From positions 1 to 32,592 of the forward strand of contig CAYSHK010000088.1 of the NCBI GenBank assembly GCA_964430935.1: DNA of 32,592 nucleotides, read 5' to 3'. This DNA comes from Thermopetrobacter sp964430935. Lineage in GTDB: Bacteria; Pseudomonadota; Alphaproteobacteria; Rhizobiales; Aestuariivirgaceae. The position numbers were made by a program, and so were the translations under genes. The notes beneath the pieces are model-generated. The model was not told the DNA's origin. It did not search any database and worked only from the letters and a program-made list of their open reading frames with translations. Shown piece after piece: positions 17,390-24,280 of the stretch (positions are counted from its first letter, which is position 1; each line of letters opens with the position of its first letter).

Positions 17390-17403
17390 GGTATCATGAT
17401 ACC
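17390..17403. promoter_or_regulatory. Perfect 14-base palindrome, candidate operator
   Basis: GGTATCATGATACC is its own reverse complement and sits between divergent rplM and the exported-protein gene. It has no stem-loop geometry (no loop), so binding by a dimeric DNA-binding protein is the more natural reading. No regulator is identified. Confidence 0.35.
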
Positions 17404-17512
17404 TGTTGCAGCGATACCGCACATTTCCGGACATGGAGGCCGTGCGCCTTGTTCCGAACCCCGTCAAAGCCTAGAATCTCCGCCGGCAAGGCTTTCAGCG
17501 GGACGACGAGAG

Positions 17513-18298
17513 ATGGCGGAACACAGTGCGGAAATCCTGTTTCGTCCGGGTTTCGGATGCGGACCGGACCGCCTTCGCGGGATGGCGGCGCCGCTCGTCC
17601 TTCTCCTCGTCCTTCTCCTCTCCGTCTGCCCGTCGCAGCCCCTGCGTGCCGCCCCTCTTCCCGACAAGGACCAGTCGCGCATAGGCGGCGACAGCAGGAT
17701 CGTACCGGGCGACAAGGAAACGGACGGGCTGCTGAAGGACGCGCCGGGCTTTCTCGAACAGGGGGCGCCGGGAAAATCGGACATGGGCGCCGGCGGCTCC
17801 GGGGAAACCGGAGAGGATGAGAACATTCCGCTGGAGGATCTCATCGCCCAGGACATTCCGAACATCCGGGCCGTGGAGCTGACGGCGGAGAAGGCGCGCA
17901 AGGCGCTGGACGCCTTCGAGAAGATCAACGGCAAGTACGACGACAAGGGACTGGAGGACTATCCCACGCTCCAGGAATTCGCCGACCGGACGGAAGCCGG
18001 AAAGCGCATGCAGGAGGAAATCCGGGCTTTCGGCTTCAAGGATGTCGGAGAATGGAATCTGATCATCATGAACATCGGCTTCGCCTATTCCTCTCTTCTG
18101 GAAGGTTCCGACGAGGCCATAGAGGACCAGATCCGGGAGGTGGAAAGGGACGCCACCATACCGCCGGAAAGGAAGAAATCCCTGATCCGGAACCTGCGTG
18201 TCCTCATACCTTCGGAGAACAACCGCAAGATCGTGAAGGACTTGATGGACGATCCCGTGTATTCGAAGAAGCTGAAGCTGCTGGATCAGGAGGAATGA
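17513..18298 (+). CDS. Exported protein of unknown function
   Basis: I recognise the C-terminal half as a pattern seen in alphaproteobacterial hypothetical proteins, but no function is known to me. A hydrophobic segment (AAPLVLLLVLLLSVC) after an Arg-containing stretch looks like a signal peptide ending near PLRAAP. A Gly/Asp-rich low-complexity linker follows, then about 150 helical, charged residues, including FGFKDVGEWNLIIMNIGFAYSSL and a conserved-looking LIPSENNRKIVKDL near the end. ATG 17513 was chosen because it keeps positive charges before the hydrophobic core; ATG 17582 and ATG 17396 are alternatives, none with a strong ribosome binding site. The enoyl-CoA hydratase-like gene follows 57 bases later on the same strand. 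Confidence 0.75.
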   Translation: MAEHSAEILFRPGFGCGPDRLRGMAAPLVLLLVLLLSVCPSQPLRAAPLPDKDQSRIGGDSRIVPGDKETDGLLKDAPGFLEQGAPGKSDMGAGGSGETGEDENIPLEDLIAQDIPNIRAVELTAEKARKALDAFEKINGKYDDKGLEDYPTLQEFADRTEAGKRMQEEIRAFGFKDVGEWNLIIMNIGFAYSSLLEGSDEAIEDQIREVERDATIPPERKKSLIRNLRVLIPSENNRKIVKDLMDDPVYSKKLKLLDQEE

Positions 18299-18355
18299 CG
18301 ACCCGCGGGAATCCGGCGGCCTTCCGCATGCGACAAGGAACACGGGGAGAACGCC

Positions 18356-19165
18356 ATGACGGATGCCGGAGATGACAGGCTCGTCCTCGCCGAACGGGCC
18401 GGCGACCATGTTCTGCGCCTTACGCTCAACAGCCCGGAGACCTACAACGCCCTTGGCATGGCCATGATCGAGGCGCTGCACGGCGCCCTGCTCGCGGCCT
18501 TCGGGGACAGGCGGGTGCGCGCCATCGTCATCGCCGCCAACGGCCGGGGGTTCTGCGGCGGACACGACCTGAAGGAGATGCACGCCCACCGCGCCGACGG
18601 GGATGGCGGGCGAAACTTCTACATCGAGCTTTTCGACCGTTGCACCAGGATGATGACGGCCATGGTCGAGGGGCCGAAGGTGATCGTGGCGGAGGTCCAG
18701 GGCATCGCCACCGCCGCCGGCGCGCAGCTGGTGGCCAGCTGCGACATGGTGGTGGCCTCGCGCGAGGCGCGCTTCGGCGTCAACGGGGTGGACGCCGGCC
18801 TGTTCTGCTCCACCCCCATGGTGGCCCTTTCGCGCAGCATCGGACGCAAGAAGTGCATCGAACTGCTCACCACCGGCCGCCTCATGGATGCCGAGGAGGC
18901 CCGCGAGGCCGGTCTCGTCAACCATGTGGTCGCGCCCTGCGAGCTGCGGGCGAAGGCGCTGGAGCTCGCGGAGGCCGTCGCCGCGAAGTCCGCCGCCGTC
19001 GTGGAACTGGGCAAGCGCGCCTTCTACCGCCAGGTGGAGATGGGCATGGAGGACGCCTATGCCTACACCCGCGGCGTGATCGTCGAGAATCTCCTCATGC
19101 ACGACGCCGAGGAGGGAATCTGCGCCTTCGTGGAGAAACGCACGCCGGAATGGGAGGACCGCTGA
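18356..19165 (+). CDS. Enoyl-CoA hydratase/isomerase-family protein (ECHDC3-like)
   Basis: A 269-residue crotonase-fold protein. The oxyanion-hole regions are present (AIVIAANGRGFCGGHDLKEM and VQGIATAAGAQLVASCD). The sequence closely follows the pattern of mitochondrial ECHDC3, including VDAGLFCSTPMVALSR. Both glutamates that catalyse hydration in classical crotonases seem to be replaced: Gln124 stands where ELalaCD normally has Glu, and Gly144 where FGxPE has Glu. It may therefore be a CoA-thioester enzyme with other chemistry, or a binding protein. GGGGAG precedes ATG 18356. Its stop overlaps the start of the CoA-binding protein (TGATG). Confidence 0.9.
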   Translation: MTDAGDDRLVLAERAGDHVLRLTLNSPETYNALGMAMIEALHGALLAAFGDRRVRAIVIAANGRGFCGGHDLKEMHAHRADGDGGRNFYIELFDRCTRMMTAMVEGPKVIVAEVQGIATAAGAQLVASCDMVVASREARFGVNGVDAGLFCSTPMVALSRSIGRKKCIELLTTGRLMDAEEAREAGLVNHVVAPCELRAKALELAEAVAAKSAAVVELGKRAFYRQVEMGMEDAYAYTRGVIVENLLMHDAEEGICAFVEKRTPEWEDR

Positions 19166-19596
19166 TGGATCATGACGCCTATCCCGACGCATGGATCGCG
19201 GACATCCTGAAGTCCGTCCGCCGCATCGCGCTGGTCGGCGCCTCGCCCAGGCCCGAGCGTCCCTCCCACGAGGTCATGGCCTTCCTCCTCTCCCGCGGCT
19301 ACGAGGTCGTGCCCGTCAATCCCGGACAGGCCGGGAAGGAGATCCTGGGGCGGCCCGTCCATGCCTCCCTGGCGGACATTCCGGAGCCCGTGGACATGGT
19401 GGACATCTTCCGCAATTCGGAGGCCGCGGGTGCGGTCGTGGACGAAGCCCTGAAGCTCGATCCGCCACCCCGGGTGATCTGGATGCAGATCGGCGTGCGC
19501 AACGACGAGGCCGCTCGCCGCGCCGAGCAGGCGGGGCTGAAGGTGGTCATGAACCGGTGTCCGAAGATCGAGATACCGCGCCTTCTCGGAAGCTGA
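19165..19596 (+). CDS. CoA-binding domain protein (YccU-like)
   Basis: A 143-residue Rossmann-fold protein of the small CoA-binding family related to the N-terminus of succinyl-CoA synthetase alpha. Landmarks are IALVGASPRPERPSHEVMAFLLSRGYEVVPVNPG, then VDMVDIFRNSEAAGAVVDEAL and VIWMQIGVRNDEAARRAEQAG, with MNRCPKIE near the end. The longer frame from 18640 is a shadow over the crotonase gene; ATG 19165 overlaps that gene's stop by one base. Its exact role is unknown. Coupling to a CoA-thioester protein suggests a shared ligand. Confidence 0.9.
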   Translation: MDHDAYPDAWIADILKSVRRIALVGASPRPERPSHEVMAFLLSRGYEVVPVNPGQAGKEILGRPVHASLADIPEPVDMVDIFRNSEAAGAVVDEALKLDPPPRVIWMQIGVRNDEAARRAEQAGLKVVMNRCPKIEIPRLLGS

Positions 19597-19667
19597 CCCA
19601 ACCTCCATCTCCCCTCTCCGACCGGGACGGACCCCGGCCCCCTTCCCCATCCTCCGGGATCCATCGG

Positions 19668-19739
19668 ACGTTTCCGCACGTTTCGCACGGAGTGTTTCTT
19701 TTAACGAACGGCTTGTCTTTTAATCAGCACCGGTGATAC
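19668..19739 (+). promoter_or_regulatory. Repeat-rich upstream region of the O-acetylhomoserine sulfhydrylase gene
   Basis: ACGTTTC occurs at 19668-19674 and 19678-19684, one helical turn apart, and TCTTTTAA at 19697-19704 and 19716-19723. TTGTCT (19713-19718) and TGATAC (19734-19739), 15 bases apart, could be a weak promoter. The direct repeats could be sites for a regulator of methionine or sulfur metabolism. The sequence does not fit the SAM riboswitch classes I know. Confidence 0.3.
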
Positions 19740-19775
19740 CCTTCGGGCGAAAACGACACAGCGGGAGGAAACGCC

Positions 19776-21053
19776 ATGAACGACAGACAGCCCGGCTTCG
19801 ACACGCTCGCCATCCACGCCGGCACGCAGCCGGATCCGGCCACCGGAGCGCGGATCACCCCCATCTACCAGACCACGGCCTACGTCTTCGACAGCTCCGA
19901 GCACGCGGCCAATCTCTTCGCCCTGAAGGAATTCGGCAACATCTACACCCGGATCATGAATCCCACGCAGGCGGCGCTGGAGAACAAGACGGCGGCGCTG
20001 GACGGGGGATCCGCGGCGCTCGCCACGGCATCGGGACACGCGGCGCAGCTGCTGACCTTCCACTGCCTCATGCAGCCGGGCGACGAGTTCGTCGCGGCGC
20101 GCCAGCTCTATGGCGGATCGATCAACCAGTTCAACCAGTCGTTCAAGGCCTTCGGCTGGCATGTCGTGTGGGCCGACGCGGACGATCCCGACAGCTTCCG
20201 CAGGGCGCTCTCGGAGAAGACCAAGGCCATCTACATCGAATCCATAGCCAATCCCTCGGGCCAGATCACCGACATCGAGGCCATCGCCGAAGTGGCGCGG
20301 GAAGCCGGCGTGCCGCTCATCGTCGACAACACCATGGCCACGCCCTACCTGATCCGTCCCATCGAGCACGGCGCGAACATCGTGCTCTATTCCATGACCA
20401 AGTTCATGGGGGGGCATGGCAACTCCATGGGCGGGATGATCGTCGACGGAGGCAATTTCGACTGGACGTCCGGGGACCGCTATCCGCAGCTCACCGAGCC
20501 CAATCCCTCGTACAACGGCCTGCGACTGTACGAGACCTTCGGTTCCATGACGCTGGCCATCGCGGCGCGGGTGCTCTCCCTGCGCGACCTGGGCCCGGCC
20601 ATCGCGCCGATGAACGCCTTCCTCATCCTCACCGGAATGGAGACGCTGGGACTGCGGATGCAGCGGCACTGCGACAACGCCCTGAAGGTCGCCGAATGGC
20701 TGGAACAGGACGACCGCGTCGCCTGGGTCCGCTATTCCGGACTGAAGAGCAGCCCCTACCACGAGCTGCATAGGAAGTACTGCCCGAAGGGGGCGGGATC
20801 CGTGTTCACGTTCGGCCTGAAGGGCGGCTACGACGCCGGCGTGAAGCTGGTCAACGGCGTGAAGCTGTTCTCGCATCTTGCCAACATCGGCGACGTCCGC
20901 TCACTGATCATTCATCCGGCGAGCACCACCCACGGCCAGCTCACCGAGGAGCAGCTGAAGGCGGCCGGCGCCACCGGGGACGTCATCCGGCTCTCCATCG
21001 GCATCGAGGACGTGGACGACATCATCGCCGACCTGGATCAGGCGATGGTGTGA
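19776..21053 (+). CDS. metY: O-acetylhomoserine aminocarboxypropyltransferase (sulfhydrylase)
   Basis: A 425-residue cytoplasmic PLP enzyme of the Cys/Met-metabolism family that joins sulfide to O-acetylhomoserine to give homocysteine. FDTLAIHAGTQPDPATGARITPIYQTTAYVF at the N-terminus is the MetY/MetZ start. The PLP lysine lies in LYSMTKFMGGHGN, and VDNTMATPYLIRP and SLIIHPASTTHGQL are conserved. The length and the TKFMGGHG form favour MetY over the shorter cystathionine gamma-synthase-like MetZ. ATG 19776 has a strong GGAGG. It is preceded by a repeat-rich region and followed by the HEPN module 70 bases later. Confidence 0.93.
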   Translation: MNDRQPGFDTLAIHAGTQPDPATGARITPIYQTTAYVFDSSEHAANLFALKEFGNIYTRIMNPTQAALENKTAALDGGSAALATASGHAAQLLTFHCLMQPGDEFVAARQLYGGSINQFNQSFKAFGWHVVWADADDPDSFRRALSEKTKAIYIESIANPSGQITDIEAIAEVAREAGVPLIVDNTMATPYLIRPIEHGANIVLYSMTKFMGGHGNSMGGMIVDGGNFDWTSGDRYPQLTEPNPSYNGLRLYETFGSMTLAIAARVLSLRDLGPAIAPMNAFLILTGMETLGLRMQRHCDNALKVAEWLEQDDRVAWVRYSGLKSSPYHELHRKYCPKGAGSVFTFGLKGGYDAGVKLVNGVKLFSHLANIGDVRSLIIHPASTTHGQLTEEQLKAAGATGDVIRLSIGIEDVDDIIADLDQAMV

Positions 21054-21123
21054 AGGATGTGACAAAACCGGCGCCATGTGTCATTCTCGCCGGCAAAGGA
21101 TGACAGTTGCGGAGCTACCCATC

Positions 21124-21429
21124 ATGGTCATGGTTGCCGGTGACACGACGGAACGTGACGAAGCCATACGGAAGGCCATAGAAGAAACTCTGAAGCCCAC
21201 CGGAATCGGCAGGGTCATCGTCCACGAGGACGAAGGACATGGGGGCACCCCCATCTACCGGATCACCATCGTTCTCGCTTCGGACGACGAGCGGCTTCAG
21301 ACCGGCCGGGTGATGCGGCTGTGGGATGCCGTCATGCGGGCGACCGGGAAATTCGATGATGTACCGCGCTTTCCCGTGTTCACGTTCATGACACCGACCG
21401 AGGCGGAAGCAGGAGATGCAGCCGCTTGA
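21124..21429 (+). CDS. Small protein of unknown function, partner of the HEPN-like gene
   Basis: I do not recognise a named family. The 101-residue protein has an alpha/beta pattern: a strand (VMVAG), a helix (TTERDEAIRKAIEETLKP), a strand pair (RVIVHEDEG, YRITIVLAS), a helix (TGRVMRLWDAVMRATGK), then FPVFTFMTP and an acidic tail. ATG 21124 has GGAG nine bases upstream; ATG 21100 and ATG 21076 are in-frame alternatives. Its end overlaps the start of the HEPN-like gene by 14 bases, so the two were clearly translated as a unit. I believe similar small genes precede this HEPN family in other alphaproteobacteria, but I cannot verify that here. Confidence 0.65.
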   Translation: MVMVAGDTTERDEAIRKAIEETLKPTGIGRVIVHEDEGHGGTPIYRITIVLASDDERLQTGRVMRLWDAVMRATGKFDDVPRFPVFTFMTPTEAEAGDAAA

Positions 21430-21889
21430 CCTGATCGGCACCGCGAAAAGAATGTCGAAAGGAGATGCCCGGGGCCGTCCGCGATAGGCCGATCTCCGAC
21501 GCGCCGTCTCCACGACCTATTATGCCGTCTTCCATGCTCTGTGCAGGCTGTGCGCGGATTCCCTGATCGGAAAGAACCGGAGTTCGCGGAGCCATCCGGC
21601 CTGGAGACATGTGTATCGCGCCGTCCAGCACGGGGCGTGCGCCAACCGCTGCCTCGATGGAGTGATCAAGAGGAAATTTCCCCGCGAGGTCCAGGATTTC
21701 TGCGGAATTTTCGTGCAGTTACAGGAAAAGAGACATCTGGCCGACTATGATCCCTTCGCACGTTTCGTCCTGTCGGATGTACGGCAGGACATAGCTTCCG
21801 CAGAAAGTGCGATACAGTCCATAAGAAAACTCTCCGCTCCGGACGCCAAGGCTTTCGCCATATGGCTTCTCCTGCAAAAACGGGATTGA
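21416..21889 (+). pseudogene. HEPN-like protein gene interrupted by one in-frame amber codon
   Basis: From ATG 21416, which follows a ribosome-binding AGGAG directly, the frame reads MQPLDLIGTAKRMSKG, then GRPR, TAG at 21485-21487, and ADLRRAVSTTYYAVFHALCR onward to TGA 21887-21889 (157 codons plus stop). The same frame is intact on both sides of the TAG. The downstream part (AWRHVYRAVQHG, FVQLQEKRHLADYDPFARF, DIASAESAIQSIRKL, AFAIWLLLQKRD) matches a HEPN-clan family as I remember it. In that family the segment before ADLRRA normally reads RPRQ, so a CAG to TAG change is the simplest explanation. HEPN proteins are often RNases or their relatives in toxin-antitoxin and stress systems. The GTG at 21611 could restart translation of a 92-residue fragment. 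Alternatives are read-through, a suppressor tRNA or a sequencing error. Confidence 0.75.
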
Positions 21890-21948
21890 ATGTTTCTCCG
21901 GACGACATGGGAGCCACATTCTTTCCTTTCCGACACATCCGAATTCCC

Positions 21949-21977
21949 TTGACAGTTGCATGTATGGGAAGTATCAC
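21949..21977 (+). promoter_or_regulatory. Sigma-70-type promoter of the TPP-riboswitch transcript
   Basis: A perfect -35 TTGACA (21949-21954) and TATCAC (21972-21977) are separated by 17 bases. They lie about 50 bases before the TPP aptamer, so transcription would begin near 21984 and include the whole riboswitch. Confidence 0.75.
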
Positions 21978-21992
21978 TCGCATGCGTTGTCG

Positions 21993-22015
21993 CATGGCGA
22001 TCGATACTCGCCATG
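21993..22015 (+). other. Perfect hairpin just upstream of the TPP aptamer
   Basis: CATGGCGA at 21993-22000 pairs with TCGCCATG at 22008-22015 around a seven-base loop. It would sit at the 5' end of the transcript, about 10-15 bases before the aptamer. It could protect the 5' end or insulate aptamer folding. No regulatory role is shown. Confidence 0.5.
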
Positions 22016-22027
22016 TGGCGGCGTTGG

Positions 22028-22155
22028 CGCCGGGGGTGCCGCATCCGTCTTTCCGAACCGGATCCCAACGATCCGGAAAGGGAGCGGATGCAGCTGAGAG
22101 GATCCTGCGATCCAACCCTTGGAACCTGATCCGGACAATACCGGCGAAGGAAGCG
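22028..22155 (+). promoter_or_regulatory. TPP riboswitch (THI-box aptamer)
   Basis: The conserved core elements are all present in order: GGGGGTGCC near 22032, CTGAGAGGATC at 22093-22103, then AACCCTTGGAACCTGATC at 22114-22131 and GGACAATACCGGCGAAGGAA at 22133-22152. P3 is extended by pairings GCATCCG with CGGATGC and CCGGATC with GATCCGG. The aptamer senses thiamine pyrophosphate and here precedes a thiazole-synthase gene. The coding start is about 205 bases downstream, with a hairpin over its ribosome binding site. Confidence 0.95.
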
Positions 22156-22303
22156 CGCCAGGAACGGTTCATGTCCCGGCCCGTCGCGTGCGGCCGCACA
22201 ACTGCGACTTCCTCCTTGCCTTTGGCAGAGGCGGTACCGTGAATCCCGGACGGAGCCGGACATGGCCGCTCTTCGTGGTTTCCCGAGCGATACAACCGGA
22301 TCC

Positions 22304-22358
22304 GGGGCTCCCCCTGCGCCATTCCATCAACGGAAACGCAGTAAAAGGCAGGAGCCCC
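22304..22358 (+). promoter_or_regulatory. Hairpin sequestering the ribosome binding site of the thiazole synthase gene
   Basis: GGGGCTCC at 22304-22311 is fully complementary to GGAGCCCC at 22351-22358, and TGC (22315-22317) can extend the stem with GCA (22348-22350). The 3' arm contains AGGAG (22350-22354), the ribosome binding site for ATG 22361. TPP binding could favour this closed form and block translation, the usual mode of TPP switches in Gram-negative bacteria. The link from aptamer to hairpin is inferred; I have not found the alternative pairing. Confidence 0.6.
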
Positions 22359-22360
22359 GA

Positions 22361-23152
22361 ATGACAGACAGAATCTTTCATGCCGTTCCCGAGACGGACG
22401 TCTCCCGCGCCATCGTCGGCCAGTTCGCCCGCGACATGGAAGCGGCCCTTTCCGCCGACGTCTTCATCATAGGCGGAGGCCCCGCCGGGCTGACGGCGGG
22501 TCGCAGACTGGCCCTGAACGGGCTGAACGTCTTCATCATCGAACGCAACAACTTTCTCGGAGGCGGCTTCTGGGTCGGCGGCTATTTCATGAATACCGTC
22601 ACTTTCCGCTCGCCGGCCGAAAGGGTGCTCGACGATGTCGGCATTCCCCACGAGAAGGCGGCCGAGGGACTGCACGTGGCGCCCGGCCCGCTCGCCTGCG
22701 CCCGCCTGATCGCCGCAGCGGCCGAGGCCGGCGTGAAGTTTCTCCAGCTGACGCGTGTGGAGGATCTGATGGTCAAGGACGGCAGGGTGAAGGGCATCGT
22801 CATCAACTGGAGCCCCACCGCCCATCTGCCGAAAGGAATCTATGCCCTGGATCCGATCGCCCTGGAAAGCCGATTCGTCCTGGACGCCACGGGACACGAC
22901 GCAACGGGCATCGCCCTGCTCGCCAGGCGTGGGCTCATGGAGCTGAAGGGCATGGGACCGCACGATATCGACTCCTCGGAGGATGCCGTCGTGAAATGCA
23001 CGGGCGAAGTCTTTCCCGGACTGGTTGCGGCCGGGATGGCTGTTTCCGAGCTGCACGGACTCAGCCGCATGGGCCCCACTTTCGGCGCCATGCTGCTCTC
23101 CGGGGAGCGCGCGGCCGAGATCATTCTCGAACAGATCGCGGCCTCCGCCTGA
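22361..23152 (+). CDS. thi4: THI4-family thiazole synthase (ADP-thiazole synthase-like)
   Basis: A 263-residue FAD/NAD-type Rossmann protein of the THI4 family, which makes the thiazole part of thiamine from NAD, glycine and a sulfur source. Residues 33-48 carry the dinucleotide motif DVFIIGGGPAGLTAGR. NNFLGGGFWVGGYFMN, VLDATGHDA and the C-terminal LHGLSRMGPTFGAMLLSGERAAE are family hallmarks. Eukaryotic THI4 gives up the sulfur of a cysteine just before M-D-P, and archaeal forms have histidine there with free sulfide. By hand alignment this protein has Ala162 (in YALDP), with a three-residue longer loop that contains His155. ATG 22361 follows the sequestered AGGAG. The TPP riboswitch confirms a thiamine role. 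Confidence 0.9.
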   Translation: MTDRIFHAVPETDVSRAIVGQFARDMEAALSADVFIIGGGPAGLTAGRRLALNGLNVFIIERNNFLGGGFWVGGYFMNTVTFRSPAERVLDDVGIPHEKAAEGLHVAPGPLACARLIAAAAEAGVKFLQLTRVEDLMVKDGRVKGIVINWSPTAHLPKGIYALDPIALESRFVLDATGHDATGIALLARRGLMELKGMGPHDIDSSEDAVVKCTGEVFPGLVAAGMAVSELHGLSRMGPTFGAMLLSGERAAEIILEQIAASA

Positions 23153-23171
23153 AGCCGGCGGAGCCGTGCAA

Positions 23172-23220
23172 GGGGGAAAGGCCGGAAAAACGTTCCCGCA
23201 CCGGCCTTTCCTCCCCCTTT
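23172..23220 (+). terminator. Probable terminator after the thiazole synthase gene
   Basis: GGGGGAAAGGCCGG at 23172-23185 pairs with CCGGCCTTTCCTCCCCC at 23201-23217 (a small bulge apart) and is followed by TTT. The stem is long and GC-rich but the T-run is short. It lies 20 bases after the stop and about 55 bases before bioB, so bioB probably has its own promoter or relies on read-through. Confidence 0.65.
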
Positions 23221-23275
23221 CCGGCGACCTTCCCCGACACGCGGAACTCACGGAAAACATACGGGAGGCAGGAAC

Positions 23276-24250
23276 ATGGACGCGCATCCGCAGGCGGACA
23301 TCCGCCACGACTGGAGCAGACGGGAGGTGGAGGAACTGATGGCCCTGCCCTTCACGGAGCTTCTCCACCGGGCCCAGACGGTGCACCGGCGCTTCTTCCG
23401 GCCGGATACCGTGGAAGCCTGCGTTCTTCTGAGCGTGAAGACCGGCGGCTGTCCGGAAGACTGTTCGTACTGCGCGCAGAGCGCACGGCACGACGGCCCG
23501 TCGGCGCGTGGCGCACCGATGCTTCCGACGGAGGAAGTCCGCCGTGCCGCGCGGAGGGCGAAGGCCCATGGCGCGAAACGCTTCTGCATGGGAGCCGCCT
23601 TCCGCACCCCCAAGCCCGCGCAGATGGAACGCATGACCGACATGATCGCGGCCGTGCGGGGAGAAGGACTGGAAACGTGCCTGACCGCCGGCATGCTGAC
23701 CGCGGACCAGGCCCGGCAGCTCAAGGCGGCCGGTCTGGACTGGTACAACCACAACGTCGACACCTCTCCGGAACGCTATCCGGAGATCGTCACCACGCAT
23801 ACGCTGCAGGACCGGCTCGACACCCTGCGCAACGTGCGGGACGCCGGCCTGAAGATCTGCTGCGGAGGCATCATCGGCATGGGCGAATCCCGGAACGACC
23901 GGGTGGCCATGCTGCATCTGCTCGCCACGCTTCCCGAACATCCGCAATCGGTCCCGGTGAACATGCTCGTACCGATGCCGGGAACCCCGCTGGAGAACGT
24001 TCCGCCGGTCGATCCGTTCGAACTGGTGCGCACCATCGCCGCCGCCCGCATCCTCATGCCGCGCGCCCGCGTCCGGCTGGCCGCGGGGCGACACCGGATG
24101 AGCGATACGCTCCAGGCCCTGTGCTTCCTCGCCGGCGCGAATTCGCTGTTTCTGGGTGAACGCCTCCTGACCTGCGACAATGCCGATCCCGGCGACGACA
24201 TGCGTCTTCTGGAGCGCCTCGGCATGCGGCTGGAGGGATCCGTTCCTTGA
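23276..24250 (+). CDS. bioB: Biotin synthase
   Basis: A 324-residue radical-SAM enzyme that inserts sulfur into dethiobiotin, the last step of biotin synthesis. The [4Fe-4S] cysteines are 59, 63 and 66 in CPEDCSYC. The auxiliary [2Fe-2S] ligands lie in ETCLTAGML, LKICCGGIIGMGE and the Arg-containing RVRLAAGRHRM. YNHNVDTSPERYPEI and VPVNMLVPMPGTPLE are family blocks. ATG 23276 has GGGAGG upstream. No other bio genes are in view. It sits between the thiamine thiazole gene and a fructosamine-kinase-like gene, which follows by 30 bases. Confidence 0.97.
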   Translation: MDAHPQADIRHDWSRREVEELMALPFTELLHRAQTVHRRFFRPDTVEACVLLSVKTGGCPEDCSYCAQSARHDGPSARGAPMLPTEEVRRAARRAKAHGAKRFCMGAAFRTPKPAQMERMTDMIAAVRGEGLETCLTAGMLTADQARQLKAAGLDWYNHNVDTSPERYPEIVTTHTLQDRLDTLRNVRDAGLKICCGGIIGMGESRNDRVAMLHLLATLPEHPQSVPVNMLVPMPGTPLENVPPVDPFELVRTIAAARILMPRARVRLAAGRHRMSDTLQALCFLAGANSLFLGERLLTCDNADPGDDMRLLERLGMRLEGSVP

Positions 24251-24280
24251 AATCCCCGCCACGGCGGGTAAAAGGGGGCC

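Larger units (their letters stand above)
17206..17512. other. Divergent intergenic region, rplM leader and upstream region of an exported protein
   Basis: About 300 bases hold no convincing gene. They contain the minus-strand promoter for rplM (17303-17331), about 97 bases of rplM leader, and a perfect 14-base palindrome (17390-17403). The plus-strand gene start that faces this region is uncertain (17396, 17513 or 17582). Confidence 0.6.

Noticed and set aside
19597..19775. SAM riboswitch upstream of the O-acetylhomoserine sulfhydrylase
   Set aside because: Neither the SAM-II pseudoknot core nor the SAM/SAH consensus can be traced in the sequence.
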